This document shows positions 5,864-12,843 of a stretch of DNA of 15,573 nt, in pieces. The stretch is from ZC4RG42 sp036676355 (GTDB taxonomy: Bacteria; Pseudomonadota; Gammaproteobacteria; Burkholderiales; SG8-39): assembly GCA_036676355.1 (NCBI GenBank), contig JAKFDA010000089.1:1-15573 (forward strand), written 5' to 3'. The notes beneath the pieces were generated by a model. The model saw only the letters and a program-made list of their open reading frames with translations. It was not told the origin of the DNA and ran no database searches. Numbering within the stretch: the first letter of the stretch is position 1; every line of letters begins with the position of its first letter. A program made the translations under genes and the position numbers.

Positions 5864-6217
5864 ATGGCCCCGGACCGCCTCAGCACCACTTTCGCCGCGC
5901 TCGCCGACCCCACACGTCGCGCGATTCTTGCACGTCTTATTTCGGGCGAAGCCTCGGTCACGGAGCTGGCCGAGCCTTTCGACATCACCCTTCCTGCGGT
6001 GACCAAGCATCTCAAGGTGCTGGAGAACGCGGGCCTCATTGCGCGTGGGCGTGAGGCGCAATGGCGGCCGTGTCGTCTGGAAGCGGGACCGCTCAAGGAT
6101 GCGGCCGAATGGCTCGAACGCTACCGGCGTTTCTGGGAGCAAAGCTTTGACCGTCTGGAGCTGTACCTGAAGGAAATGCAGCGGAAGGAGAAGAAGCATG
6201 GCCGACGCAAAAAGTAG
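5864..6217 (+). CDS. ArsR-type transcriptional regulator
   Basis: 117 aa winged-helix repressor. TFAALADPTRRAILARL (9-25) is the classic opening of the family, followed by ASVTELAEPFDITLPAVTKH (30-49) as the helix-turn-helix and LKVLENAGLIARGREAQWR as recognition helix and wing. No ELCV(C/G)D metal box is present, so it belongs to the metal-independent ArsR branch that typically sits beside AHSA1/SRPBCC and VOC genes. The tail is Lys-rich. No strong ribosome site precedes the ATG and the leader is short. It probably represses the operon from the palindrome at 5826-5841; the ligand is unknown. Confidence 0.9.
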   Translation: MAPDRLSTTFAALADPTRRAILARLISGEASVTELAEPFDITLPAVTKHLKVLENAGLIARGREAQWRPCRLEAGPLKDAAEWLERYRRFWEQSFDRLELYLKEMQRKEKKHGRRKK

Positions 6218-6253
6218 CGCCGCCACGACAGACCACATCGAGAAGGAGACATC

Positions 6254-6667
6254 ATGCAAATCCAACCCTATCTGTTCTTCGAAGGTCGGGCGGAAGAGGC
6301 GATCGAGTTTTATCGCAACGCACTGGGCGCGGAGGTGGAAATGCTTATGCATTTCAAGGACAGCCCCGAGCCTCCGCCACCCGGCGAGTGCGCACCGGGT
6401 TCCGACGACAAGGTGATGCATGCGAACTTACGCATCGGCGATTCTACGGTGATGATGTCCGATGGTCGCTGTACCGGACTGCCGAGCTTCCAGGGCTTCT
6501 CGCTGTCGCTTTCGGCGTCGAACGAAGCCGAAGCCGCGCGGTGGTTCGCCGCACTGAGTGACGGCGGGCAGGTGCAGATGCCGTTGGGTCAGACCTTTTT
6601 TGCGCGCCGCTTCGGCATGGTCGCCGACCGCTTCGGCGTGTCGTGGATGATCATCCTCGAGGCCTGA
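6254..6667 (+). CDS. PhnB-like VOC-superfamily protein
   Basis: 137 aa with a strong AAGGAG 7 nt before the ATG. It begins IQPYLFFEGRAEEAIEFYRN, the signature of PhnB/'3-demethylubiquinone methyltransferase-like' VOC proteins, and ends in MVADRFGVSWMI, the conserved D-x-F-G-x-x-W motif. The fold pairs beta-alpha-beta-beta-beta units, usually dimeric; the activity of this branch is mostly undefined (possible metal-dependent lyase, dioxygenase or resistance function). It follows the ArsR gene after 36 nt and precedes the AHSA1 gene by 9 nt, so it is surely co-transcribed. Confidence 0.88.
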   Translation: MQIQPYLFFEGRAEEAIEFYRNALGAEVEMLMHFKDSPEPPPPGECAPGSDDKVMHANLRIGDSTVMMSDGRCTGLPSFQGFSLSLSASNEAEAARWFAALSDGGQVQMPLGQTFFARRFGMVADRFGVSWMIILEA

Positions 6668-6676
6668 GGAAGAATC

Positions 6677-7132
6677 ATGTCGGCCAACGATCGCCCAGCC
6701 GAGCAAGGACTCGAAATCACACGCGTGTTCGACGCGCCGCGAAGTCTCGTCTTCAAGGCATGGAGCAGTGCCGAGCATTGCGCGCAGTGGTTCGGGCCGC
6801 GCGACTTCACCGTGCCGTCGTGCAAGGTCGATTTTCGCGTCGGCGGCGCCTATCGCACCAACATCCGCGCGCCCGACGGCACCGACTATTGGATGCGCGG
6901 CATTTATCGCGAGATCGTCGAACCCGAACGCCTCGTCTTCACCTTCGGCTGGGAAGAGGAGGGCGAACGCGGTCTCGATACCCTGGTGACGGTGCTGTTC
7001 GCCGAACAGGACGGCAAGACCAGGCTGACGTTCCGTCAGGCGCCGTTCCAATCCATCAGCGAACGCGATGGCCACGAGCAGGGCTGGAGCGAATGCCTCG
7101 AACGTCTCGCGGCCTATCTGGCCCGGATGTGA
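6677..7132 (+). CDS. SRPBCC/AHSA1-family protein
   Basis: 151 aa. GLEITRVFDAPRSLVFKAWS (about 11-30) followed by WFGPRDFTVPSCKVDFRVGG and a C-terminal GWSECLERLAAYL helix is the Aha1 C-terminal-like START/SRPBCC pattern, a helix-grip fold with a hydrophobic cavity. Such proteins usually accompany ArsR regulators and bind small hydrophobic ligands; the catalytic role here is unknown. GAGGAAG lies 5-6 nt before the ATG. It is the third gene of the operon, with a 9-nt gap from the preceding VOC gene. Confidence 0.9.
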   Translation: MSANDRPAEQGLEITRVFDAPRSLVFKAWSSAEHCAQWFGPRDFTVPSCKVDFRVGGAYRTNIRAPDGTDYWMRGIYREIVEPERLVFTFGWEEEGERGLDTLVTVLFAEQDGKTRLTFRQAPFQSISERDGHEQGWSECLERLAAYLARM

Positions 7133-7166
7133 GGGCTCAACTTTTTAACCGGAAGGAGAAGCTGCG

Positions 7167-7592
7167 ATGCGAGTCATGGTCCTCATCAAAGCCACCCAGG
7201 ACACGGAGGCGGGCGTCATGCCGGACGAGAAGCTGTTTGCCGATATGGGACGGTTCAACGAAGAGCTGGTGAAAGCCGGCGTAATGCTAGACGGCGAAGG
7301 GTTGCACCCCAGTTCGAAGGGCGCGCGTGTGATGTTCGAGGGAGAAAAACGAACCGTGGTCAACGGGCCTTTCCCCGAGCCGAAGCAATTGATCGCCGGT
7401 TTCTGGATGTGGCAGGTGAAGTCGATGGACGAGGCGATCGAGTGGGTCAGACGCTGTCCGAACCCCACCGGCGCGGAAGCCGAGATCGAGATTCGTCCGG
7501 TGTTCGAGGCGGAAGACTTCGGCGCCGAATTCACGCCCGAGTTGCGAGAACAGGAAGAGCGCTTGCGCGCGCAGATCGCCGCGCAGAAGTAA
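7167..7592 (+). CDS. YciI-family (YCII/DGPF) protein
   Basis: 141 aa, ribosome site GGAAGGAG about 8 nt upstream. MRVMVLIKATQDTEAGVMPD, GEGLHPSSKGARV, then VNGPFPEPKQLIAGFWMWQV (the 'DGPFxE' motif as NGPFPE) and the MDEAIEWVRRCP helix identify the DGPF branch of the YCII ferredoxin-like fold. Proteins of this branch often neighbour ECF sigma factors or ArsR/AHSA1 genes; no reaction is assured. The C-terminal helix is Glu/Arg/Gln-rich (about 125-141). Confidence 0.9.
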   Translation: MRVMVLIKATQDTEAGVMPDEKLFADMGRFNEELVKAGVMLDGEGLHPSSKGARVMFEGEKRTVVNGPFPEPKQLIAGFWMWQVKSMDEAIEWVRRCPNPTGAEAEIEIRPVFEAEDFGAEFTPELREQEERLRAQIAAQK

Positions 7593-7665
7593 TCGCGCGG
7601 CGAGGACGGCAGGTGCGAGTCGGTCCCGCTCGATCAGGGAGAAACATTTTCTCAAGGAGCAGATC

Positions 7666-8037
7666 ATGTTGAAAGACAGCAGAGCCTTCAGCGGCTTTTC
7701 GGTTGACGACATTGCGAAGGCCAGGGCGTTCTATGGCGAAACGCTCGGACTGGATGTCAGCGAAGAGCATGGCATGCTCGACCTGCATCTCGCGGGTGGC
7801 GCGGAGGTGCTGGTCTACCCCAAGCCGAACCATGAGCCGGCAACCTTTACCATTCTTAATTTTCCGGTGGACGATATCGAGAAAACCGTAGACCGATTGA
7901 GCGAGCGCGGTGTGCGCTTCGAGCAATACGAAGGCGAGATCGAAACAGACGAACGGGGCATCTTTCGCGGGGAAGGGCCGTTGATCGCGTGGTTCAAAGA
8001 TCCCGCCGGAAACATTCTGTCCGTGCTTGAGGGGTAG
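7666..8037 (+). CDS. VOC (glyoxalase-like) family protein
   Basis: 123 aa, ribosome site AAGGAG before the ATG. GFSVDDIAKARAFYGETLGL (10-29) is the canonical VOC opening and AWFKDPAGNILSVLE (107-121) the canonical ending, which in metal-dependent members supplies the last metal-binding Glu. Two beta-alpha-beta-beta-beta modules can be traced. Candidates in the superfamily include glyoxalase, extradiol dioxygenase and fosfomycin/bleomycin resistance; the sequence does not decide. It follows the YciI gene after 73 nt without a visible promoter or terminator. Confidence 0.88.
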   Translation: MLKDSRAFSGFSVDDIAKARAFYGETLGLDVSEEHGMLDLHLAGGAEVLVYPKPNHEPATFTILNFPVDDIEKTVDRLSERGVRFEQYEGEIETDERGIFRGEGPLIAWFKDPAGNILSVLEG

Positions 8038-8095
8038 CGCGCTCGGACGAAGGACTGCACGAAGTCAACCGAAGAGATGAGCGGAAAGGAATGGC

Positions 8096-8569
8096 ATGAA
8101 AAAGATCTCCCCATGCCTGTGGTTCGACGGCAATGCCGAAGAGGCGGTGAATTTCTACACCTCCATTTTCAAGAATTTCAAGGTCGGCGAAATCACGCGC
8201 TACGGCGAAGCCGGGCCGGGGCCGAAGGACTCGGTCCTGACCATCGAGTTCGAACTGGAAGGACAGGAATTCCTCGCATTGAACGGCGGACCGATGTATC
8301 AGTTCTCGCCGGCCGTTTCGTTTTTGGTGAACTGCGATACGCAGGAAGAAGTGGACGAGTTCTGGGACAAGCTTTCCGAGGACGGCCAGACGCAGCAATG
8401 CGGCTGGCTCACGGATAAGTACGGCGTGACATGGCAGGTCGTTCCCAGGATTCTCGGCACGATGCTGCAAGACGAGGATGCCGCGAAAGCGAAACGAGTC
8501 ATGCAGGCCATGCTCAAGATGACCAAACTCGACATCGACCTGTTGCAGCAGGCCTACGGTAAAAGCTGA
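8096..8569 (+). CDS. PhnB-like VOC protein (3-demethylubiquinone methyltransferase-like)
   Basis: 157 aa, ribosome site GGAAAGGAA before the ATG. MKKISPCLWFDGNAEEAVNF (1-20) with YTSIFKN, EFLALNGGPMYQFSPAVSF, the CDTQEEVDEFWDKLSEDG block and WLTDKYGVTWQVVPRIL are the hallmarks of the PhnB-like branch with the conserved W-x-x-D-x-x-G-x-x-W motif. The helix at the end (KRVMQAMLKMTKLDIDLLQQ) is typical as well. It is a paralogue of the VOC protein at 6254 but in a different sub-branch. It is the last gene of the operon; a hairpin follows at 8578. Confidence 0.9.
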   Translation: MKKISPCLWFDGNAEEAVNFYTSIFKNFKVGEITRYGEAGPGPKDSVLTIEFELEGQEFLALNGGPMYQFSPAVSFLVNCDTQEEVDEFWDKLSEDGQTQQCGWLTDKYGVTWQVVPRILGTMLQDEDAAKAKRVMQAMLKMTKLDIDLLQQAYGKS

Positions 8570-8577
8570 TTCCCGCG

Positions 8578-8615
8578 AACCGGCAACAGCGACGCTGTGC
8601 CCGCGATTGCCGGTT
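8578..8615 (+). terminator. Hairpin at the end of the ArsR operon
   Basis: AACCGGCAA and TTGCCGGTT form 9-bp arms around 20 nt that contain a further small stem, CAGCG-A-CGCTG. It starts 9 nt after the stop codon. No T-run is present, so termination by this hairpin alone is uncertain. Confidence 0.5.
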
Positions 8616-8673
8616 GAGTGAAGCGGCCCAGGGCCGGCGGCGCCCGGCATTCCGTAAAAAAATCGTTACGTCT

Positions 8674-8701
8674 GGAATAAATCGCCCACTCACCTCGTAT
8701 A
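8674..8701 (+). promoter_or_regulatory. ECF-sigma-type promoter
   Basis: GGAATA at 8674-8679, a 16-nt spacer and CGTATA at 8696-8701. GGAA...CGT with a 16-17-nt spacer is the general ECF promoter pattern. It precedes an operon that encodes an ECF sigma factor, so autoregulation is likely. The predicted start near 8707 leaves a leader of about 100 nt before the ATG at 8810. Confidence 0.65.
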
Positions 8702-8730
8702 TCCGCATGAAGCATCCGTATTCGTGTCTT

Positions 8731-8763
8731 CCGTTCGTCCTGAACTCGGCGAAGGATGAACGG
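8731..8763. repeat. Palindromic intergenic repeat in the leader
   Basis: Arms 8731-8741 (CCGTTCGTCCT) and 8753-8763 (AGGATGAACGG) pair over 11 bp with one G-T wobble around an 11-nt loop (GAACTCGGCGA). The sequence resembles a dispersed proteobacterial palindrome of the type GTTCGTCCTGAG...CGAAGGACGAAC. It lies between the ECF promoter and the ribosome site, so it would fold in the mRNA leader. Confidence 0.6.
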
Positions 8764-8809
8764 GCCAGGTGCTTAATCAGATGTTCCATAAACGATCGAG
8801 GAGTTGAAC

Positions 8810-9193
8810 ATGAAGAGCTTTGTTTCCCTGGCACTTTCGGCCACCGCTGCGATGTTCATGTTGTTATCCGTCAATGCATCCGCCGCCGAGCAGCCGATGC
8901 TGAAGGACGGCGTGCTCGTGGATGCAAGCGGCATGACGCTGTATACCTTCGACAAGGACAAGGCGGGCAGCGGCAAGAGCGTATGTAATGGGCAATGCGC
9001 CGCGCTGTGGCCGCCGCTCGTCGCGGACAAGGATGCCAAAGCGAGCGGCCCGTATTCCATCATCGAGCGCGATGACGGCACGAAGCAGTGGGCCTATGAA
9101 GGCATGCCGCTGTACCTTTTTGCGTCCGACAAGCAGGCCGGCGATCGCAAGGGTGATAACGTCAAGAACGTCTGGCACGTGATCAAAAAGTAA
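8810..9193 (+). CDS. Secreted COG4315 protein with Y-x-F-x-x-D repeats
   Basis: 127 aa. The ATG at 8810 is preferred over a TTG two codons earlier because GAGGAG sits 6 nt before it. Signal peptide about 1-25 (ending SVNASA/AEQ); no lipobox. The mature part has the family's two motifs, YTFDKD at 45-50 and YLFASD at 102-107, with the conserved CNGQC pair (Cys59, Cys63) and CAALWPPL between them. This is the COG4315/Lipoprotein_15 family of uncharacterised periplasmic proteins. It is first in an operon with an ECF sigma factor (9-nt gap), suggesting a role in the envelope stress that the sigma factor answers. Confidence 0.88.
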   Translation: MKSFVSLALSATAAMFMLLSVNASAAEQPMLKDGVLVDASGMTLYTFDKDKAGSGKSVCNGQCAALWPPLVADKDAKASGPYSIIERDDGTKQWAYEGMPLYLFASDKQAGDRKGDNVKNVWHVIKK

Positions 9194-9202
9194 ACTCATT
9201 GC

Positions 9203-9724
9203 ATGAAGTCCGCTCCACCGACGAGCAACGAAGCGCAGATGCTTGCCTGCATACCGAGTCTGCGGCGCTATGCGCGCGCCCTGATCGGGGAGCGGACCGC
9301 GGCGGACGATCTGGTGCAGGACACGCTGGGGCGCGCATGGGCGCGCATCGCGTCTTGGCGGCAGGGCGGCAATATGCGCGCGTGGCTGTTCGGCATCATG
9401 CACAACGCGCATGTCGATCAGTTGCGCAAGTCCCGTCTTGCCATCGAGGATGCGTCGGACGAGGAATTCGAAGTGCCGACGCGCGCGACGCAAGCGGACG
9501 GTCTGGAACTGCGCGACATCGAAGCGGCGCTCTATCGGTTGCCGGAGGAACAGCGCCAGGTTCTGCTGCTCGTCGCACTGGAAGAACTGAGCTATGAAGA
9601 GGTCGCCCAGGCCTTGCACATCCCTCTGGGCACCGTCATGTCGCGCCTGTCGCGCGGACGCGAAAAACTGCGAGCGCTGATGAACGGTGGGGCGCAGCCG
9701 CAGCCATTGAGAGTGATCAAATGA
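9203..9724 (+). CDS. ECF-family RNA polymerase sigma factor
   Basis: 173 aa. Region 2 (about 17-82) shows RRYARALIGERTAADDLVQD, then TLGRAWARIASWR and MRAWLFGIMHNAHVDQLRK; region 4 (about 106-157) shows YRLPEEQRQVLLLVALEELS, YEEVAQALHIPLGTVMSRL and SRGREKLR. No region 1 or 3, as expected for ECF factors. There is no clear ribosome site before the ATG, so translation may be coupled to the upstream gene 9 nt away. Its stop overlaps the anti-sigma start (ATGA). It should recognise GGAA/CGT-type promoters such as that at 8674. Confidence 0.94.
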   Translation: MKSAPPTSNEAQMLACIPSLRRYARALIGERTAADDLVQDTLGRAWARIASWRQGGNMRAWLFGIMHNAHVDQLRKSRLAIEDASDEEFEVPTRATQADGLELRDIEAALYRLPEEQRQVLLLVALEELSYEEVAQALHIPLGTVMSRLSRGREKLRALMNGGAQPQPLRVIK

Positions 9725-10560
9725 AGACGGCGCCGATCAGCGACAGCGACCTGCACGCTTACGTCGACGAATTGCTCTCCGAACCGGACCGAGCGGAAGT
9801 CGAGGCGTACCTGGCAACGGACGCCGAAGCGGCCGAACGCGTGCGGGCGTATGCCGAACAGAATCGTTCGCTCAGGGAACTGTTCGATCCGGTATTGAGA
9901 GAAGCCGTGCCCAATCGCCTGCTCAAATCAGTGCCTGCGCAGGGTAACGATCGAACATCTTCGCCGCGTGCATCGTGGACGCCCGGCTGGTCGCTGCAAC
10001 GCATCGCCGCCGGCATCGTCTTCGTTGCCATCGGCGCGGCATCGGGCTGGGTTGCGCGCGGCGCATTCCAGCCACCTCAAGTCGAGACGATTGCATCGCG
10101 CACTGTGCCCGCCCAAAGCGTGTACGAAGCGAGTCTGGCCAGGCAGGCCGCGATCGCGCACACGGTCTACAGCCCCGATGCGAGACGTCCCGTCGAAGTC
10201 ACGGCGGAGCAGGAAGATCAACTGGTGGCGTGGCTGTCGAAGCGCCTGGGCACCCGCATTCAGGCGCCCAAGCTCGGCAGCGTGGGTTACGAACTGATCG
10301 GCGGGCGCCTGCTGCCCGGCAGTAAAGGCCCGGTCGCGCAATTCATGTATCACGACGTGACAGGGCAACGCCTCACGCTTTACGTCTCCAATGAGAACGC
10401 CGGCAACACCGACACGGGTTTTCTCTTCGCGCAGGAAGGCCCCGTCAACGTCTTCTACTGGATCAACGGCAACTTCGGCTACGCGCTCTCGGCCGGCATC
10501 GATAAAGGCGAGTTGGCGCACGTCGCAACCGTCGTGTACGACCAGCTCGGCAATGAGTAG
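9721..10560 (+). CDS. Membrane-anchored anti-sigma factor
   Basis: 279 aa. The N-terminal cytoplasmic part, ISDSDLHAYVDELLSEPDRA to about residue 60, has the fold pattern of anti-sigma domains, where this helix binds the sigma factor. It lacks the HxxxCxxC zinc motif, so it is a zinc-free variant. A single membrane segment is at about 93-111 (IAAGIVFVAIGAASGWVA), then a periplasmic domain of about 165 residues. It resembles the COG5662-type transmembrane regulators that pair with ECF factors. The gene overlaps the sigma gene by 4 nt. Signal sensing through the periplasmic domain is inferred. Confidence 0.88.
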   Translation: MKTAPISDSDLHAYVDELLSEPDRAEVEAYLATDAEAAERVRAYAEQNRSLRELFDPVLREAVPNRLLKSVPAQGNDRTSSPRASWTPGWSLQRIAAGIVFVAIGAASGWVARGAFQPPQVETIASRTVPAQSVYEASLARQAAIAHTVYSPDARRPVEVTAEQEDQLVAWLSKRLGTRIQAPKLGSVGYELIGGRLLPGSKGPVAQFMYHDVTGQRLTLYVSNENAGNTDTGFLFAQEGPVNVFYWINGNFGYALSAGIDKGELAHVATVVYDQLGNE

Positions 10561-10570
10561 CGCCAAGAAT

Positions 10571-10639
10571 CTTTAACGTTTGACATGAGCTACGTGGCCC
10601 GGCTTGTCAGGGCGCGTCAGCTCGATGGAAGGGTTAGGC
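10571..10639 (-). repeat. attC-like site 1 (tspO cassette)
   Basis: Read on the minus strand it starts with GCCTAAC (10639-10633), a perfect inverse core, and ends in CGTTAAAG, core GTTAAAG at 10577-10571. Between them an imperfect palindrome pairs GAGCT with AGCTC and GCCC with GGGC around a 9-nt loop. It starts 19 nt after the tspO stop. Length 69 bp. Confidence 0.75.
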
Positions 10640-10658
10640 CTCGCGCCCAGACGGCTCA

Positions 10659-11153
10659 CTACAAGACGTTCGGATTGCTTCGCCATACGGACCACGTAAG
10701 CGCGGACGCAAGGCAGACCCATGCGAAATACGGAAGCATGAGAACGGCAGCCAAGCGACGAATGCGCCAGAACACTGCAATTGTGGCCGCAATGAGCGCC
10801 AGAAGCACCAGCACCTCTGCGAACGCGAGCGCGCCGCTATGCCAGGCGAAGAACAACCAGGACCAGAGCGCGTTTGCGCATAGTTGGGCAATGAAGAGCG
10901 TGAGCGCAGCCCCCAGATGATTGGCGCCTCGCTCGCGCCATACCAGCCACGCAGCAATGCCCATAAGCAAATAGAGAACGGACCAAACAGGACCGAAGGC
11001 GGACGCAGGTGGGGCCCAGACTGGACGAACCAGCTGTGCATAGAAGCTGCTTGCATCAACGGAAGCGACGGCGCCGATGGCGGCTGCGGCAAACACGACG
11101 GCTAGCCAGCCTACCAGGCCAACTGTTTGCGCGGGAGTGGAACGTGGAGGCAT
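10659..11153 (-). CDS. tspO: TspO/MBR-family membrane protein
   Basis: 164 aa with five predicted membrane helices. Family motifs: YAQLVRPVWAPPASAFGPVW (about 38-57), LYLLMGIAAWLVW, AQLCANALWSWLFF with the conserved N and W residues, and LMLPYFAWVCLASALTWSVW near the end. TspO proteins bind porphyrins, haem intermediates and cholesterol-like ligands in the membrane and modulate tetrapyrrole or stress responses; the role here is inferred. The start is 20 nt after the right end of attC 2 and the stop is 19 nt before attC 1, so it forms a compact single-gene cassette of about 600 bp. Ribosome site weak. Confidence 0.9.
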   Translation of the reverse strand: MPPRSTPAQTVGLVGWLAVVFAAAAIGAVASVDASSFYAQLVRPVWAPPASAFGPVWSVLYLLMGIAAWLVWRERGANHLGAALTLFIAQLCANALWSWLFFAWHSGALAFAEVLVLLALIAATIAVFWRIRRLAAVLMLPYFAWVCLASALTWSVWRSNPNVL

Positions 11154-11172
11154 GATCGTTGAGCTTCGTGAA

Positions 11173-11232
11173 GTCTGATGGTTTAGTTAAGTCGCACCGC
11201 GAAGCGGCGTCGGCTTGAATGGATTGTCAGGC
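11173..11232 (-). repeat. attC-like site 2 (GST cassette), decayed core
   Basis: On the minus strand: GCCTGAC (11232-11226), then AATCCATTCAAGC and a stem CCGACGCCGC/GCGGTGCG with CTTC-like loop, then CTTAACTAAACC and ATCAGAC (11179-11173) where GTTAGAC would be expected. It follows the well-known attC of class 1 cassettes (aadA type) almost base for base outside the core. The left end overlaps the GST stop codon. Length 60 bp. Confidence 0.78.
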
Positions 11233-11892
11233 CGTTCCTTCCGGCCGGCCGGGCTCTCCGGTGAAGACCGCCAACTGAGCATCGAATGCACGCTTGAAGG
11301 CAGGCCGTGCTTCGCCGCGGGCGACATAAGCACAGAGGTTCGGATATTCCTCGATCAGACTCGATCGGCTCAGCCGGCGCAGCACCTGCACCATCAGGAG
11401 GTCGCCGGCGCTGAACGCATCATCGAGCCAGTCGGCGTCCCCAAGCCGATTAGACAGTTCGTCCAGTCGACTACGGATGCGATCCTCGACAGCAAGCAAG
11501 CGCTGCTCGTACCAGACCTCGTCGCGCTCCAGGTACATGGCCATTTCGCGCTGAACGATTACGGGCTCCACCGTGCTCAGCGCGGCGAACATCCACATGA
11601 TCGCGCGCGCCCGGGCATTTGCATCACGTGGCAGCAGGCCCGCGTGGCGCTCGGCGATATGGAACACGATCGCGCCCGACTCGAACAAGGCGAGATCGCC
11701 TTCTTCATAGGTCGGAATTTGCCCGAAAGGATGAAGCGCACGATGGGCGGCTTCCTTCATCGCACTGAACGAAACAAGACGAACGTCATAAGGCTGGCCC
11801 ACTTCTTCAAGCGCCCAGCGCACGGGCATGTCACGCGCCAGCGCCCGGCCGCGATCGGGCGACTGTTCAAAGGCGGTAATGGTGGGGATCAT
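11227..11892 (-). CDS. Glutathione S-transferase family protein
   Basis: 221 aa from the ATG at 11892, chosen because GGAAG lies 5 nt upstream and the GST domain (MIPTITAFEQSPDRGRALAR) begins there; 16 more in-frame codons exist upstream. The N-terminal thioredoxin-like domain shows VRWALEEVGQPYDVRLVSFS, HPFGQIPTYEEGDLALFESG (the cis-Pro and the E-S-G-A glutathione-binding turn) and AIVFHIAERH; the C-terminal helical domain follows from about residue 95. GSTs conjugate or reduce with glutathione, often in detoxification; the substrate is unknown. The TauE-like gene ends 48 nt upstream in the same direction, and attC 2 starts over the stop. Confidence 0.9.
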   Translation of the reverse strand: MIPTITAFEQSPDRGRALARDMPVRWALEEVGQPYDVRLVSFSAMKEAAHRALHPFGQIPTYEEGDLALFESGAIVFHIAERHAGLLPRDANARARAIMWMFAALSTVEPVIVQREMAMYLERDEVWYEQRLLAVEDRIRSRLDELSNRLGDADWLDDAFSAGDLLMVQVLRRLSRSSLIEEYPNLCAYVARGEARPAFKRAFDAQLAVFTGEPGRPEGTA

Positions 11893-11940
11893 CGGGCTTC
11901 CAATGGCCGACCGTTCGGTTTCGCTCATAAGGCAACGCAT

Positions 11941-12693
11941 TCACCTAAACGCCCCGAGAGCATTGGCGATGATGTAAGCACCCAGCACAAGTAATGCGAT
12001 AAAGAATACTTTCCGGAATCGCTGTTCGGAAAGACTTGTCCGGACTCTTTGTCCCACGATCATTCCGACGATCGCCGGCAAGACTGCGGCGCCGGACACG
12101 ATGCCGTGGGTCGCGGTGAGAAGATTCGACTGCTGTAACGCGGCTGCCAGTGCAAGCGTGGAGGCCGTAAACAGCATGCCCATCGCTTGAATGAGAACAT
12201 CCCGAGACAAGCCGATAGCCTGGAGGAACATGACGCCCGGCACGACGAAGGACCCGGTCATTCCCGTCAGCACGCCGTTCGCCGATCCAATCAAGGGGCC
12301 GGCCCATAGTTCATACCGGGTCGGGATTGTCAGTCTCATGCCGCCGAGGTTTACGACTGAGTACGTAACGAGCAGGGCGCCGAGCAGAGCGGTCAGCAAT
12401 GAAGGATCCACACGCGTCAGTGCGCGTACGCCAATCCATACCGTCACGGTCGCCATGAGCAGGAACGGCCAAAGTCTGTAGAGAATCCGTCTCGCATTGC
12501 CTCCGACGGCGGATTGCCAGAAATTGGTAACAAACGAAGGCACGAGCAGAAGCGCCATAGCGGTCGGCAGATCGAGTGCGACGGCGAGCAGCGCCAAGCT
12601 CACTGTCGGCAGACCGAGACCGATAACGCCTTTGACGGCGCCCGCGATAAAGAACGTTCCAGCTACTACAAGTAAAGTGGCAGGGTCGAACAC
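11941..12693 (-). CDS. TauE/SafE-family (TSUP) membrane permease
   Basis: 250 aa, GTG start with AGGAG 6-7 nt upstream on the minus strand. About eight membrane helices in two halves, each opening with a family motif: FIAGAVKGVIGLGLPTVSLA (about 16-35) and LIGSANGVLTGMTGSFVVPG (about 134-153). The family exports or imports sulfonates, sulfite or related small anions; substrate unknown. It lies upstream of the GST gene in the same direction and divergent from the cupin gene across 150 nt. Being inside the cassette region without its own attC, it either shares a multi-gene cassette with the GST or marks a lost attC. Confidence 0.9.
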   Translation of the reverse strand: MFDPATLLVVAGTFFIAGAVKGVIGLGLPTVSLALLAVALDLPTAMALLLVPSFVTNFWQSAVGGNARRILYRLWPFLLMATVTVWIGVRALTRVDPSLLTALLGALLVTYSVVNLGGMRLTIPTRYELWAGPLIGSANGVLTGMTGSFVVPGVMFLQAIGLSRDVLIQAMGMLFTASTLALAAALQQSNLLTATHGIVSGAAVLPAIVGMIVGQRVRTSLSEQRFRKVFFIALLVLGAYIIANALGAFR

Positions 12694-12843
12694 GTCGTTC
12701 TCCTACATACGCTTGCGTAGCGCGAATGCTTCCGGGAACCCGCGGAGAGAACCAGGCGTCGAAGAAGTTTGCACCGGCTAATCTGCGCCTGATAGTGTAG
12801 TGCCGATTTCCTTCTCGATGAACCAGGCGATGAGGAGTGAATC

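Noticed and set aside
5570..6421. 283-codon minus-strand frame over the ArsR and VOC genes
   Set aside because: It is antisense to two genes with clear family motifs and ribosome sites, and itself shows no motif.
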